Below, piece by piece: positions 1 through 7,468 of a stretch of DNA of 64,000 nucleotides. Every line of letters begins with the position of its first letter. Position 1 is the stretch's first letter. Below the pieces are notes generated by a model, which saw nothing but the letters and a program-made list of their open reading frames with translations, ran no database searches and was not told where the DNA came from. This DNA is from Limosilactobacillus frumenti DSM 13145 (lineage in GTDB: Bacteria > Bacillota > Bacilli > Lactobacillales > Lactobacillaceae), in contig NZ_AZER01000013.1 in assembly GCF_001436045.1 (NCBI RefSeq), positions 62,001-126,000 on the forward strand, in the 5' to 3' direction. A program made the position numbers and the translations under genes.

Positions 1-236
1 TCACTGTTTTGCCAGGTATTCGTTCAGTTGGTGTTATGGGTGATGGCCGGACATACGATTATGCCGTTGCCATTCGTGCGGTCACTTCAATTGATGGGAT
101 GACTGCTGACTTTGCGAAGATTCCATGGGACGTTCTGCAAAAGATTTCTGTACGGATCGTAAACGAAGTCGACCACGTTAACCGAATCCTTTATGATGTC
201 ACGAGTAAGCCGCCTTCGACTATTGAGTACGAATAA
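1..236 (+). CDS. guaA: GMP synthase (glutamine-hydrolysing), C-terminal end, partial
   Basis: The window opens inside this gene; only the last ~77 codons are present, ending in TAA at 234-236. The visible peptide contains [17 protein letters not shown] and ends in KPPSTIEYE, which is the dimerisation-domain tail of GuaA (XMP + ATP + glutamine to GMP). The upstream ATP-pyrophosphatase and amidotransferase domains lie outside the window. A weak GC hairpin (GCCG/CGGC, 264-277) follows. The 3' end of guaA is a known insertion site for islands in several Firmicutes, but no integrase is seen here. Confidence 0.93.
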   Translation, partial: TVLPGIRSVGVMGDGRTYDYAVAIRAVTSIDGMTADFAKIPWDVLQKISVRIVNEVDHVNRILYDVTSKPPSTIEYE

Positions 237-325
237 TTCAGCTTTTGCGCTAGGATAAGGAAAGCCGATATAACGGCATTTGTCGACACTACTCCAATTC
301 AAAAATAAGCAAAAACTGGGTTGTT

Positions 326-348
326 CCCTGCCAAAAACCCTGCCAAAA
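326..348. repeat. Short direct repeat CCCTGCCAAAA downstream of guaA
   Basis: Two copies of CCCTGCCAAAA (326-336 and 338-348) are separated by one base, about 90 bases after the guaA stop. Tandem short repeats of this kind resemble arm-type integrase binding sites beside an attachment site. With no recombinase gene in the window this is only a possible scar of an element at guaA. Confidence 0.3.
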
Positions 349-404
349 TATCAACATTTATTTGATAGTAAGCAGCCTTATAAATCAATATATACATGGG
401 ATTG

Positions 405-442
405 ATAGCATAGGTAGTTAATTGCCTGTGCTATTATTTTTT
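405..442 (+). terminator. Rho-independent terminator after guaA
   Basis: ATAGCA at 405-410 pairs with TGCTAT at 429-434, and AGG pairs with CCT inside. A T-rich tract (437-442) follows. It would end the guaA transcript. Confidence 0.7.
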
Positions 443-515
443 CTTAATTGCCTTCCAAATTCATAAATGCATTTATAACTAGACTTAATACCGGATAATT
501 ATGTACAATATAAAA

Positions 516-676
516 AGCGCCCATCATCAGATGAGCGCTTGGGTAACCACTTAATTATGCGTTTAATGTGCCTACTGGGCAGAATGGTAACTGGGAAACC
601 AGTGTACAAAAATGACAATAAGGTAGCTCCTTGTTGTCGAACCGGCTGTGGACGCTTAATAGGCGTCTTTTTTATT
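516..676 (+). ncRNA. Candidate multi-hairpin small RNA
   Basis: No reading frame explains this stretch, but it carries a chain of hairpins. They are an 11-bp stem with one mismatch (about 514-540), TGCC/GGCA (about 570-582), ACTGG-GAAA-CCAGT with a GNRA loop (590-603), a 10-bp stem GACAATAAGG/CCTTGTTGTC (614-638), and a terminator GACGC/GCGTC followed by T6 (651-673). A possible promoter, TAGACT (480-485) and TACAAT (504-509) with an 18-bp spacer, lies just upstream. Its length of about 160 nt, own promoter and own terminator fit an independent sRNA. I do not recognise the family; 6S-like RNA was considered but not supported. Confidence 0.45.
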
Positions 677-701
677 TTTAAAAGTTTGGTGGCGCTTCCT
701 A

Positions 702-723
702 GTTATTGAAAAGGGTCAATAAC
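702..723. other. Inverted repeat upstream of PTS EIIC-like gene
   Basis: GTTATTGA (702-709) and TCAATAAC (716-723) form a perfect 8-bp inverted repeat about 40 bases upstream of the promoter of the next gene. It could be an operator or a small hairpin. Confidence 0.35.
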
Positions 724-763
724 ATACTAATTAAAATTAAATTAGAAAATGATTAGAAAAATG

Positions 764-792
764 TTGATTTTGAAGATTGTCTCCCGTAAAAT
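764..792 (+). promoter_or_regulatory. Promoter of the PTS EIIC-like gene
   Basis: TTGATT (764-769) and TAAAAT (787-792) are separated by 17 bp, a good sigma-A match. The predicted start of transcription is near 799, about 40 bases before the start codon. Confidence 0.55.
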
Positions 793-841
793 TACAAACA
801 ATCATTTATGATAAAAATTTCAATTTAAGGAGGCGTTAATG

Positions 842-1951
842 ATGGATACTCAAGTTAATGCAACAAAAGAAGCAAATGCTACATATGCTAATTCCTCAAA
901 AGTTAAAGAGACGGCTTATCGAATTTTTGCGGCGGTGGCCAATGCCATTTTAGTCATCTTAGGTGGCGGATTATTAGTTCAAACAATAGGTAACTTGACA
1001 GGCATTCACGTGCTGACATTAGTCGGTGCGGAGGCTCAAGTCCTCTTAGCGCCTGCTATTGGAGTGGCGGTTGCTTCACAAATGAAAACAAATACTTTAG
1101 TTACTTTTGCGGCAATGGTTGCTTCAACCGTTGGTGCTAATGCGGTTCATTTTACTTCAACCGCTGTTAAAGGTGCGACTGCTACTGGCCAAGCTGCAGT
1201 TGCTGCGGTAGGGTCACCAGTATTTACGACTGGTCAACCAGTTTCAGCAGTGCTCGCTGCTGTTGTTGCTGTATTAGTTGGTAAGTACTTGACTGGTAAG
1301 ACACCATTGGACATGGTTCTTGTTCCATTTGGTGCATTAGCTGTCGGAATTACTTTCGGTTTGATGGTTGCTTCAGTTGTTACTCCAGCATTACTATCTG
1401 TTTCTGCATACATTGCTAAGACAATGGAAGTTTCACCAGTTCTTGGATCAGCTGCAATCTCAGTGGTTTGGGCACTGTTCTTAATGACTCCAGCATCTTC
1501 TGCTGCATTAGCCGTGGCATTAACCCTGGATCCTTTTTCATCAGCCGCGGCCTTGATTGGAACAACTGCACAATTTGTTGCCTTTACTGCAATGTCCTGG
1601 CGACAAAATGACCTTGGTGCCAATATTGCCCAAGGGCTAGTTACTCCTAAAGTTCAATTCCCGAACTTGTTAATCAACCCATACCTGCTGGTTCCATCAG
1701 TTGTTTCTGCAGCCGTTTGTGCACCACTGGCCACCGTTATGTTTGGCTTCCGGTCAACATATACGCTTGGTGGATTGGGATTAAACTCGCTTATTGCCCC
1801 AATCGCCTACCTTTCTCGTGGATGGGGACAGTTTAGTACCTATATGGCATTTGGAGTTGTTGCGCCTGCTGTATTATCAGTTGCAATGTACTTCTTCTTG
1901 AAACGGGCCGGCTTGATTGGTGAACGTCAACTACACCTAGAACTTGTCTAA
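842..1951 (+). CDS. PTS EIIC-type (PTS_EIIC_2) integral membrane protein
   Basis: A 369-residue, highly hydrophobic protein with about ten membrane segments and many Ala, Val and Gly residues (for example AVANAILVILGGGLLVQ near the N-terminus). It resembles the PTS_EIIC_2 family of stand-alone EIIC-like permeases, which lack fused EIIA or EIIB domains. No EIIA or EIIB gene is adjacent, so transport by phosphorylation is uncertain and the substrate is unknown. Two ATGs lie at 839 and 842 behind AAGGAGG (827-833); 842 has the better spacing. It is monocistronic, with its own promoter at 764-792. The confidence refers to the family, not the function. Confidence 0.75.
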   Translation: MDTQVNATKEANATYANSSKVKETAYRIFAAVANAILVILGGGLLVQTIGNLTGIHVLTLVGAEAQVLLAPAIGVAVASQMKTNTLVTFAAMVASTVGANAVHFTSTAVKGATATGQAAVAAVGSPVFTTGQPVSAVLAAVVAVLVGKYLTGKTPLDMVLVPFGALAVGITFGLMVASVVTPALLSVSAYIAKTMEVSPVLGSAAISVVWALFLMTPASSAALAVALTLDPFSSAAALIGTTAQFVAFTAMSWRQNDLGANIAQGLVTPKVQFPNLLINPYLLVPSVVSAAVCAPLATVMFGFRSTYTLGGLGLNSLIAPIAYLSRGWGQFSTYMAFGVVAPAVLSVAMYFFLKRAGLIGERQLHLELV

Positions 1952-2187
1952 AAACTCTTTTCAGCCATAATTTTATAGAAAATACTCCTCAGATGAATTT
2001 TAAGTTTCTTCGTCAACAAAGTTAAAGAGATTTCCGGCAATTCGTGTTCTTGTAATATAGCTTGCTTGAATTGATGGCGAAGTAGGAAGTCGGCAATGTA
2101 AATGTGTAATTGAATTGTGAGGGAACTATTTTTAAAATTAAAAAGCTCTAATATTTTCTCTTGATTTTCTAATGCTTTTACGATAAC
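1948..2187 (-). pseudogene. Gene remnant (about 79 codons, no start codon)
   Basis: The minus strand keeps an open frame of 79 codons ending in TAG at 1948-1950. The upstream limit is an in-frame TAG at 2188-2190, and no plausible start codon with a ribosome-binding site follows it. The peptide (…IADFLLRHQFKQAILQEHE… …RSIFYKIMAEKSF) is mixed hydrophobic and charged like a real helical protein, rich in Leu, Ile, Lys and Gln. I do not recognise its family. Its 3' end touches the stop of the EIIC-like gene and its 5' side runs into the promoter region of the T-box leader. It looks like the tail of a gene cut off by rearrangement; a chance open frame is the alternative. Confidence 0.35.
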
Positions 2188-2199
2188 CTATACACAATT

Positions 2200-2481
2200 A
2201 ATCGAAACAAACAAGACGTTGATCGAGAAAGTTAGCAATACTGGCAACAGAAAGCTGGTGGTTGATGCGAACTAGCGGAAGGTATTGCATGGCTGATCAC
2301 TCGTGAGTCGTATATCGAACGGTTTTCCTAGTAGAATGTACTGGTAGCACCCATTATCGTGCCGGCTAATATCGTGTCAAGCGATGGTTGGTTAAGGCGG
2401 CATTTGCCGTAAAGAAAGGTGGTACCACGTTTAAAAGCGTCCTTTTCATTTCCAGTAACTGGGATTGGAAAGGGCGCTTTT
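2200..2481 (+). promoter_or_regulatory. T-box leader, probably tyrosine-specific, with terminator
   Basis: The hallmark T-box element AAAGGTGGTACCACG is at 2415-2429 (UGGU would pair with an ACCA tRNA end). It is followed by a terminator whose arms AAAAGCG.CCTTT and AAAGG.CGCTTTT span 2433-2481. Upstream, the stem I features GAAAG and GGTTGATGCGAAC and the segment ACTCGTGAGTCG precede TAT at 2311-2313, which I read as the specifier codon (Tyr) followed by A. The T-box itself is direct sequence recognition; the specifier is an inference from typical stem I layout. A weak promoter may be TTGATT (2161) / TAACCT (2184). It should control the small ORF and hydratase downstream. Confidence 0.85.
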
Positions 2482-2514
2482 AGCATTTATGAAACATTAA
2501 AGGTGGTGATGGTC

Positions 2515-2604
2515 ATGTCAGATAGCGACATTATTAACATCAATAAAAAACTAGAAAAATATAATAAAACGAAGCCGGTCATGGTTGTCAAACGAAGGGG
2601 CTGA
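2515..2604 (+). CDS. Small ORF (29 aa) between T-box and hydratase
   Basis: ATG at 2515 sits 7 bases after AAAGGTGGTG (2499-2508) and opens a 29-residue frame, MSDSDIININKKLEKYN and onwards, ending VKRRG, stop at 2602-2604. It is lysine-rich and unlike any family I know. Its last codons form the 5' half of a long hairpin (2571-2636), so its translation would melt that structure before the ribosome reaches the hydratase start. It may therefore be a translated leader rather than a functional protein. A reading frame that extends upstream into the terminator has no ribosome-binding site and is not used. Confidence 0.45.
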   Translation: MSDSDIININKKLEKYNKTKPVMVVKRRG

Positions 2605-2636
2605 CAACCCCGTAGAGGTGACGATGACTGGGCTTC
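2571..2636 (+). promoter_or_regulatory. Long hairpin ahead of the hydratase ribosome-binding site
   Basis: GAAGCC plus GTCAT (2571-2582) pair with ATGAC plus GGCTTC (2625-2636). GGTTGTCA (2583-2590) pairs exactly with TGACAACC (2602-2609). The structure is about 19 bp, starts inside the 29-codon ORF and ends two to three bases before the AGGAGG of the hydratase gene. No T-tract follows, so it is more likely a translational-coupling or RNA-stability element than a terminator. Confidence 0.5.
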
Positions 2637-2652
2637 ATAGGAGGAACAAACT

Positions 2653-3462
2653 ATGACAAAGCAAAACGTTACCTTGAATGCTAAACAAGAATCATTCGCC
2701 CAGGCTCTTTTAACGGCCTATACAACTCAACAACCACTTAAGATGGCTGATTGGAACGGTGTAGTAACTGATGACGACACCGCCTATGCCGTTCAGGATC
2801 GGGTAGTTGCACTTAAAAAGCTGCCCACCGGTGGGTATAAAGTTTCTTTGACTAGTAAGAAAACGCAAGACATGTTTGATTCAGACAGCCCATTGTATGG
2901 TCAGCAAGTTGATAGTCATTTTCTACCATCGCCGGCTTGTCTATCATTAAAGAAGCAAACAATGGACCCTCTATTAGAGGTTGAATTAGGATTTCGGGCA
3001 ACTGAAGATCTAAAGCCAGAGGACAGTATGGAGGACCTTCTACATAAGACGACGGTTTGTGGAACGGTTGAATTGCCAGATTGCCGCTTTGCTGACTGGT
3101 TCCCAGATTTAAATAAGTTTAACGTGATGAGCGACTGTGCAGTTGGTGGCTTCGTAGTTTATGGCAGCGAACGACCGGCAGATGAGGCCTTTGCGACGGT
3201 TGACGATGCAGCTAATGTTAACGTTACGCTGTATCACGACGGCAAAAAGGTCTCAACTGGTCAGTCGAGTGAGGTACTTGGTAACCCGTTTAAGTCACTT
3301 GCCTGGTTAGTTGGCAAATTAGCTGATCAGGGTAAAGAATTTCGTGCCGGTCAACTAGTTTCTTCTGGAACCTTCCTCTTGCCCCCACACCTAACTAAGG
3401 GGAAGTGGGAAGCTAAATTTGACCATGGATTTGGTGACGTTAGCGTTGCAGTTAGTGACTAG
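2653..3462 (+). CDS. 2-keto-4-pentenoate hydratase / fumarylacetoacetate hydrolase family protein
   Basis: A 269-residue protein of the FAH/hydratase fold. Likely metal ligands are E109 and E111 (LLEVELGF) and E140, arranged as in MhpD-type 2-hydroxypentadienoate hydratases; the C-terminal SSGTFLLP region closes the active site. MhpD-like enzymes add water to 2-oxopent-4-enoate, but the family also holds decarboxylases and hydrolases, so the substrate is not known. No other aromatic-degradation gene is nearby. Control by a probable tyrosine T-box suggests a link with aromatic amino acid supply. Start ATG 2653 follows AGGAGG with good spacing, and a strong terminator (3528) ends the unit. Confidence 0.8.
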   Translation: MTKQNVTLNAKQESFAQALLTAYTTQQPLKMADWNGVVTDDDTAYAVQDRVVALKKLPTGGYKVSLTSKKTQDMFDSDSPLYGQQVDSHFLPSPACLSLKKQTMDPLLEVELGFRATEDLKPEDSMEDLLHKTTVCGTVELPDCRFADWFPDLNKFNVMSDCAVGGFVVYGSERPADEAFATVDDAANVNVTLYHDGKKVSTGQSSEVLGNPFKSLAWLVGKLADQGKEFRAGQLVSSGTFLLPPHLTKGKWEAKFDHGFGDVSVAVSD

Positions 3463-3527
3463 TTATTAGCCAGTTGATTATAAAAGTGATTTACAAGTAT
3501 ACAGTCCCAATAGAAAAGTCATTTTAT

Positions 3528-3568
3528 GCGGCTTGAGCACGGAATTTTCCGCGATTAAGCCGCTTTTT
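3528..3568 (+). terminator. Terminator after the hydratase
   Basis: GCGGCTT (3528-3534) pairs with AAGCCGC (3557-3563), followed by TTTTT. The following 200 bases up to the methyltransferase start show no gene. There is a long-range GTTTCAAA/TTTGAAAC match but no convincing promoter. Confidence 0.85.
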
Positions 3569-3772
3569 GATTTGTAGGCTAACTGATTTTTCTATCTCTG
3601 CTTTATAGAGTGAGATTATGTGAATTCAAAATATATGGTATCTTTTCCTACGATGTTTCAAAGAAGTACAAAAAGGCAGATAACATTATCATTATTTTGC
3701 AAAATTTCGTGGAATTTGAAACACTAAATCAATACAATAGCTATAGATTATTACGAATAAGGTTGATTGAAT

Positions 3773-4633
3773 ATGCATAATTTAACGTTTATTCCGAACT
3801 TGACAGGGGATGACTTAGATCCCTACGTTCGCCTTAATGAAGTCCAACTTTTTCACGCTTCGCAGCCCAGTCTATTTATTGCGGAAAGCCCGAAAGTAAT
3901 TGAACGGGCCTTACGAGCTGGATACCAGCCATCTTCTCTTTTAGTAGAAGATAAGGTTATGAAACGCGATTTAGCTGATTTGGACCATGAAATGGCCACT
4001 AATAACACAGCAGGTCTCGGGCAGACACCAATATATGTCATTAATAGTGCCCAGCTTCGGCAACTTGCTGGTTACAACTTGTTGCGCGGCATGGTCGCTG
4101 CAATGTATCGGAAAAGACGACCTGACATAACTGACTTTTTAGCTCAGATGCCTTCTCACCATCCCCGGATTGCTATTCTAGAAAACGTGGTCAATCCGGC
4201 TAATGTCGGAGCAATCTTTCGTTCAGCAGCTGCGTTAGGAATTGATGGGGTAATAATTACGAGTGACTCGGCGGACCCCCTGTATCGTCGTGCTTCACGC
4301 GCAGCAATGGGGACAGTTTTCCAGGTGCCATGGACCTATATCGATGCGAAGACTTGGCAAGCCAAAGGGATTCAGCTTTTGCATGAGTTAGGGTACCGAA
4401 CAGCAGCAATGGCACTTCGTCATAACACCGTTAGCATTAATGATTCCCAATTAAATAGAGTGAATAAACTCGCGATTATTTTGGGATCTGAAGGCCCCGG
4501 TTTAAGAGAACAAACAATCGACCAGAGTGATTTCACGATTAAGATTCCAATGGCGGCAGGAGTGGATTCTCTAAATGTCGCTGCTGCCTCGGCCTTAGCT
4601 TTTTGGGAGTTAGGTAATTTTAAAAATAATTAG
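3773..4633 (+). CDS. TrmH/SpoU-family RNA 2'-O-methyltransferase
   Basis: A 286-residue SPOUT enzyme. Motif 1 NPANVGAIFRSA is at about 141-152, motif 2 ILGSEGPGL near 240 and motif 3 IPMAAGVDSLNVAAASAL near 260-277, building the knotted AdoMet pocket. The N-terminal part is a substrate-binding domain as in TrmH/RlmB/TsnR relatives. It should methylate a ribose in rRNA or tRNA; which nucleotide cannot be told. ATG 3773 is preferred over an upstream TTG (3767) because AAGG at 3759-3762 is about 10 bases away. It is followed by a hairpin with arms AAAAGCATG/CATGCTTTT. Confidence 0.88.
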   Translation: MHNLTFIPNLTGDDLDPYVRLNEVQLFHASQPSLFIAESPKVIERALRAGYQPSSLLVEDKVMKRDLADLDHEMATNNTAGLGQTPIYVINSAQLRQLAGYNLLRGMVAAMYRKRRPDITDFLAQMPSHHPRIAILENVVNPANVGAIFRSAAALGIDGVIITSDSADPLYRRASRAAMGTVFQVPWTYIDAKTWQAKGIQLLHELGYRTAAMALRHNTVSINDSQLNRVNKLAIILGSEGPGLREQTIDQSDFTIKIPMAAGVDSLNVAAASALAFWELGNFKNN

Positions 4634-4639
4634 TAGTAT

Positions 4640-4680
4640 AAAAGCATGTTCTCAATAATGTGACCGGGAGCATGCTTTTA
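4640..4680 (+). terminator. Terminator after the RNA methyltransferase
   Basis: AAAAGCATG pairs with CATGCTTTT (4640-4679) around a 22-base loop. The trailing T-run is short, so strength is uncertain. Confidence 0.6.
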
Positions 4681-4748
4681 AGGTTTTCCTTATCTAAATA
4701 ATAGAAATAAGAAACATAAGTCTTCAATAAAGGTAGAAAATCAACGGT

Positions 4749-4796
4749 AAAAGGGGGGCCTAGTGTTCGAACAATTCAATCATTACCCCCCCTTTT
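4749..4796. terminator. Bidirectional terminator, G6/C7 stem
   Basis: AAAAGGGGGG (4749-4758) pairs with CCCCCC-TTTT (4787-4796). It lies between the rightward methyltransferase and the leftward fic gene and could stop both. Confidence 0.75.
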
Positions 4797-4834
4797 ATAC
4801 GTATAATAATTCAGTTTTATCTAACCACCTATTA

Positions 4835-5590
4835 CTAGTTGGATAAGCCCAACGCCTTCCGGATATCCGTATCATTAGGCTGCCAACCTTCATAGAGATT
4901 GAATAAGACACTATCCCGGGCAATGCGGTACGCTGCTTGACTAGTGAAGTGGTGACCACAGATTGTTTGCTGGTGATCGTTAAACGGGACTTCTTGATCA
5001 TAGTTGCGGACCGCATCGTCAGAATTAATTAATTGAATCTGCTCCGCCATTCCCTGATAGTTAGCAGCATTCAGCGCCACGATGAGTTTCATTTGGTGAC
5101 GTGGAAAGTGGAGATATTGGTGGTGCTGCATGGCTACCAGTTGCAGAAAGGTTTTCGTTGACCGGCCGTTACCTTCGCGGAAGGGATGAAGAGTATTAAC
5201 ATTATCTAACAGCTTCATGTATTCATTCGCCGTGGGCTGCTTTCTCTTCAGCATCGGTTGAAGCAACTCATTCTCAATATATTGCCAAGCCAATGGAATC
5301 GTCGCTGCCGGCTGGGCAAAGAAGTCCATACCACCAGTACGTTTGTGCAGGTCGTAGTCGGTTCGTACCTGACCAGCCCAGGAGTAAATTGATCCGAATA
5401 GTTGCTGGTGAACCAGACAAAGGTCATTGAGTGAACCAATGCGTGGCGCATGGGTCAATATCAGCTGAATCTGTTGGCAGACAGTTTGAAATTCCCAGGT
5501 AGCCAGTTGCTGGGCATCATGAATTTCCAACTTGTTCTTCAGACAACCATTTGGATAGCAAAAACGGCGGAAAAATTGATCATTCTCCAT
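4835..5590 (-). CDS. Fic/DOC family protein (putative AMP transferase)
   Basis: A 251-residue Fic-domain protein with the core motif HPFREGNGRS at residues 135-144. Fic enzymes transfer AMP (sometimes other moieties) from nucleotides to hydroxyl side chains of target proteins. The canonical motif HxFx(D/E)GNGRxxR is intact up to the first Arg, but the last position here is Lys (K147). I see no obvious internal inhibitory (S/T)xxxE(G/N) helix and no separate antitoxin gene, so the mode of inhibition is unclear. ATG 5590 (MENDQFF) is preferred; an upstream TTG at 5620 has no ribosome-binding site. It is divergent from the gluconokinase gene. Confidence 0.85.
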   Translation of the reverse strand: MENDQFFRRFCYPNGCLKNKLEIHDAQQLATWEFQTVCQQIQLILTHAPRIGSLNDLCLVHQQLFGSIYSWAGQVRTDYDLHKRTGGMDFFAQPAATIPLAWQYIENELLQPMLKRKQPTANEYMKLLDNVNTLHPFREGNGRSTKTFLQLVAMQHHQYLHFPRHQMKLIVALNAANYQGMAEQIQLINSDDAVRNYDQEVPFNDHQQTICGHHFTSQAAYRIARDSVLFNLYEGWQPNDTDIRKALGLSN

Positions 5591-5757
5591 TATTAGTCTC
5601 TTTTCTGTAAGGAACTCCAAACATTTCTCACACTAACTTATTTACCCTTCTAATTATACCATTGTGCCATGTCCCACTTGGTGTTTGGGGCTTCCTTATC
5701 ATCATTGATTGCGCTATGATATGCTGTAATATTGAAGAATGTCAGGAGGTTAAAACC

Positions 5758-7284
5758 ATTAATTACTTGATCGGTGTCGACGTCGGCACAACTGCTACTA
5801 AGGCGGTTTTATATGATGAACATGCCAATGCACTGAGACGTTTCAGTGCTGGCTATGCCCTGTATCGCGATGCTAGGGGAATGGCAGAACAGGATCCCTT
5901 TGCTTTATTGGCTGCAGTGGAACAAGTTATTCATGATGCGGCGGCGGAAATTGACTTTGCTCATGAACAGCTCCTTGCCGTGGCCTTTTCTAGTGCTAAT
6001 CAGAGTGTCATGATGTTTGACTGTCATTTCAAACCACTGACCCGCATCATCACCTGGGCGGATACCCGAGCAGAAGAAGTTGCCAAGCGGCTCAAACACA
6101 GTCCAGCTGGTTCGCAAATATATGCCCAGACGGGGACGCCGATTCACCCCATGTCACCATTGACGAAAATTATGTGGCTAAACCAGACGCAATCAGATAA
6201 AGTGGCCCAAGCAGCGTATTTTGTCGGGATTAAGTCCTTCCTGTTCCATCAGTTCTTCGGAGTGTTCAAAACTGATATATCGATGGCTTCCTGTACGGGG
6301 ATGATGAATATTCAGACCGGCAACTGGGATGATCAGGCATTGTCTTTAACGAACCTGCGAGTAGAGCAACTGCCGGCCATTGTCAGCGGGACAACCCAGG
6401 AAAGGGGACTTACTCCCGAAGCTCAAGCCCAGATGGGGATCCCGGTAGACACCCCATTTGTTTATGGTGCTTTCGATGGGGCATTATCTAATTTGGGTGT
6501 TGGTGCCATTAAACAGGATACGGTGGCTATTACGATTGGGACATCTGCCGGCGTGCGTGTGGTTACTGACCACCCAGTGATTGATCTGCAGCAACGCCTG
6601 TTTTGCTACGCTTTGGATAATGATCACTGGGTAATTGGCGGTCCCATTAATAATGGCGGCTTTGTTTACCAATGGGCGGTTCACCACCTTGTTGACGCTA
6701 ACGCGGTCCAACATGAAGGCACTGATCCATATACCCTGGCCAATCATGTCATTGCAGGGGTACCAGCTGGTGCACACGGTCTCCTTTTCCACCCTTTCCT
6801 TGGTGGGGAACGGGCACCACTATGGAATGCTGATGCACGGGGAAGCTTCTTTGGCCTGTCGCCCCTCCACACCCGGGACGACATGTTACGGGCGGTGATG
6901 GAAGGAATCAGTATGAATATCGCCACTGTGTTTGAGGCGGTGAGTGACCTAGTCGGTAAGCCCAATCGAGTTACTGCAACGGGTGGCTTTGCCCGGTCTG
7001 TAGTGTGGCGGCAGATGTTAGCGGATGTGCTTGATTGTCCGGTCAACATTCCCAAGTCGTTTGAGTCTGGCTGCCTTGGCGCCGTCACGATGGCGATGAA
7101 GAGCCTGGGGATGATTGACCATCTCGACGCGGTAAATTATTTGATGGGCGGCATCGATGCTTATCAACCAGAGCCTGGTGCTGTGGCGGTCTATCACCGC
7201 TACCTTCCCGTATTTAAGCAAGTTGAAAAATTGTTGACACCTGCATATTTGGCTATTGCCCACTTACAAAAGCAATCAGAGTGA
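5758..7284 (+). CDS. gntK: Gluconokinase (FGGY carbohydrate kinase) with apparent ATT start
   Basis: A FGGY kinase of about 508 residues: N-terminal NYLIGVDVGTTATKAVLYD phosphate-binding loop, substrate-binding AFDGALSNLG, C-terminal ATGGFARS. The length and pattern match gluconokinases, which make 6-phosphogluconate for the phosphoketolase route. The open frame extends upstream, but AGGAGG at 5744-5749 is 8 bases before ATT (5758), exactly where homologues begin (M-N-Y-x-I-G). The next in-frame TTG (5767) is 17 bases away and would remove the residues before the beta-strand, and an in-frame ATG at 5716 has no ribosome-binding site. I therefore place the start at ATT. No gluconate permease is adjacent. 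Confidence 0.88.
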   Translation: MNYLIGVDVGTTATKAVLYDEHANALRRFSAGYALYRDARGMAEQDPFALLAAVEQVIHDAAAEIDFAHEQLLAVAFSSANQSVMMFDCHFKPLTRIITWADTRAEEVAKRLKHSPAGSQIYAQTGTPIHPMSPLTKIMWLNQTQSDKVAQAAYFVGIKSFLFHQFFGVFKTDISMASCTGMMNIQTGNWDDQALSLTNLRVEQLPAIVSGTTQERGLTPEAQAQMGIPVDTPFVYGAFDGALSNLGVGAIKQDTVAITIGTSAGVRVVTDHPVIDLQQRLFCYALDNDHWVIGGPINNGGFVYQWAVHHLVDANAVQHEGTDPYTLANHVIAGVPAGAHGLLFHPFLGGERAPLWNADARGSFFGLSPLHTRDDMLRAVMEGISMNIATVFEAVSDLVGKPNRVTATGGFARSVVWRQMLADVLDCPVNIPKSFESGCLGAVTMAMKSLGMIDHLDAVNYLMGGIDAYQPEPGAVAVYHRYLPVFKQVEKLLTPAYLAIAHLQKQSE

Positions 7285-7400
7285 TCAGTTGCATATGACA
7301 TCAAACATTCCAGGCAGCCAATTCAGCGATTAAATGTTTAAGAAAATAATGATTGTCCAATGACTGGCTGTGATTATCATTAGACCTTGGTAGCTGGAAG

Positions 7401-7444
7401 AAGGACTTTCATTATCTGTTCGCGGATGGAAGGGTCCTTTTTAT
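7401..7444 (+). terminator. Terminator after gluconokinase
   Basis: AAGGAC plus TTTCAT pair with ATGGAA plus GTCCTT, followed by TTTTTATTT. Confidence 0.75.
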
Positions 7445-7468
7445 TTGCTGCTCGTGAAGAGATATTGA

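Noticed and set aside
264-277. Hairpin GCCG/CGGC just after guaA as terminator
   Set aside because: The four-base-pair stem without a T-run is too weak; the hairpin at 405-442 is the better terminator.
516-676. Assignment of the multi-hairpin RNA to 6S RNA or another known family
   Set aside because: There is no single long rod with a central bubble and no known consensus; left unassigned.
1234-1623. Long antisense frame inside the EIIC-like gene
   Set aside because: It is the mirror of an Ala/Val/Gly-rich membrane protein, without initiation signals.
5715-5753. ATG at 5716 or the tiny frame at 5739 as start of gluconokinase
   Set aside because: 5716 has no ribosome-binding site and 5739 is in another frame ending after four codons.
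6744-7088. Antisense and shifted frames inside the gluconokinase gene
   Set aside because: They are produced by GC-rich third positions of the real gene; no start signals and no family resemblance.
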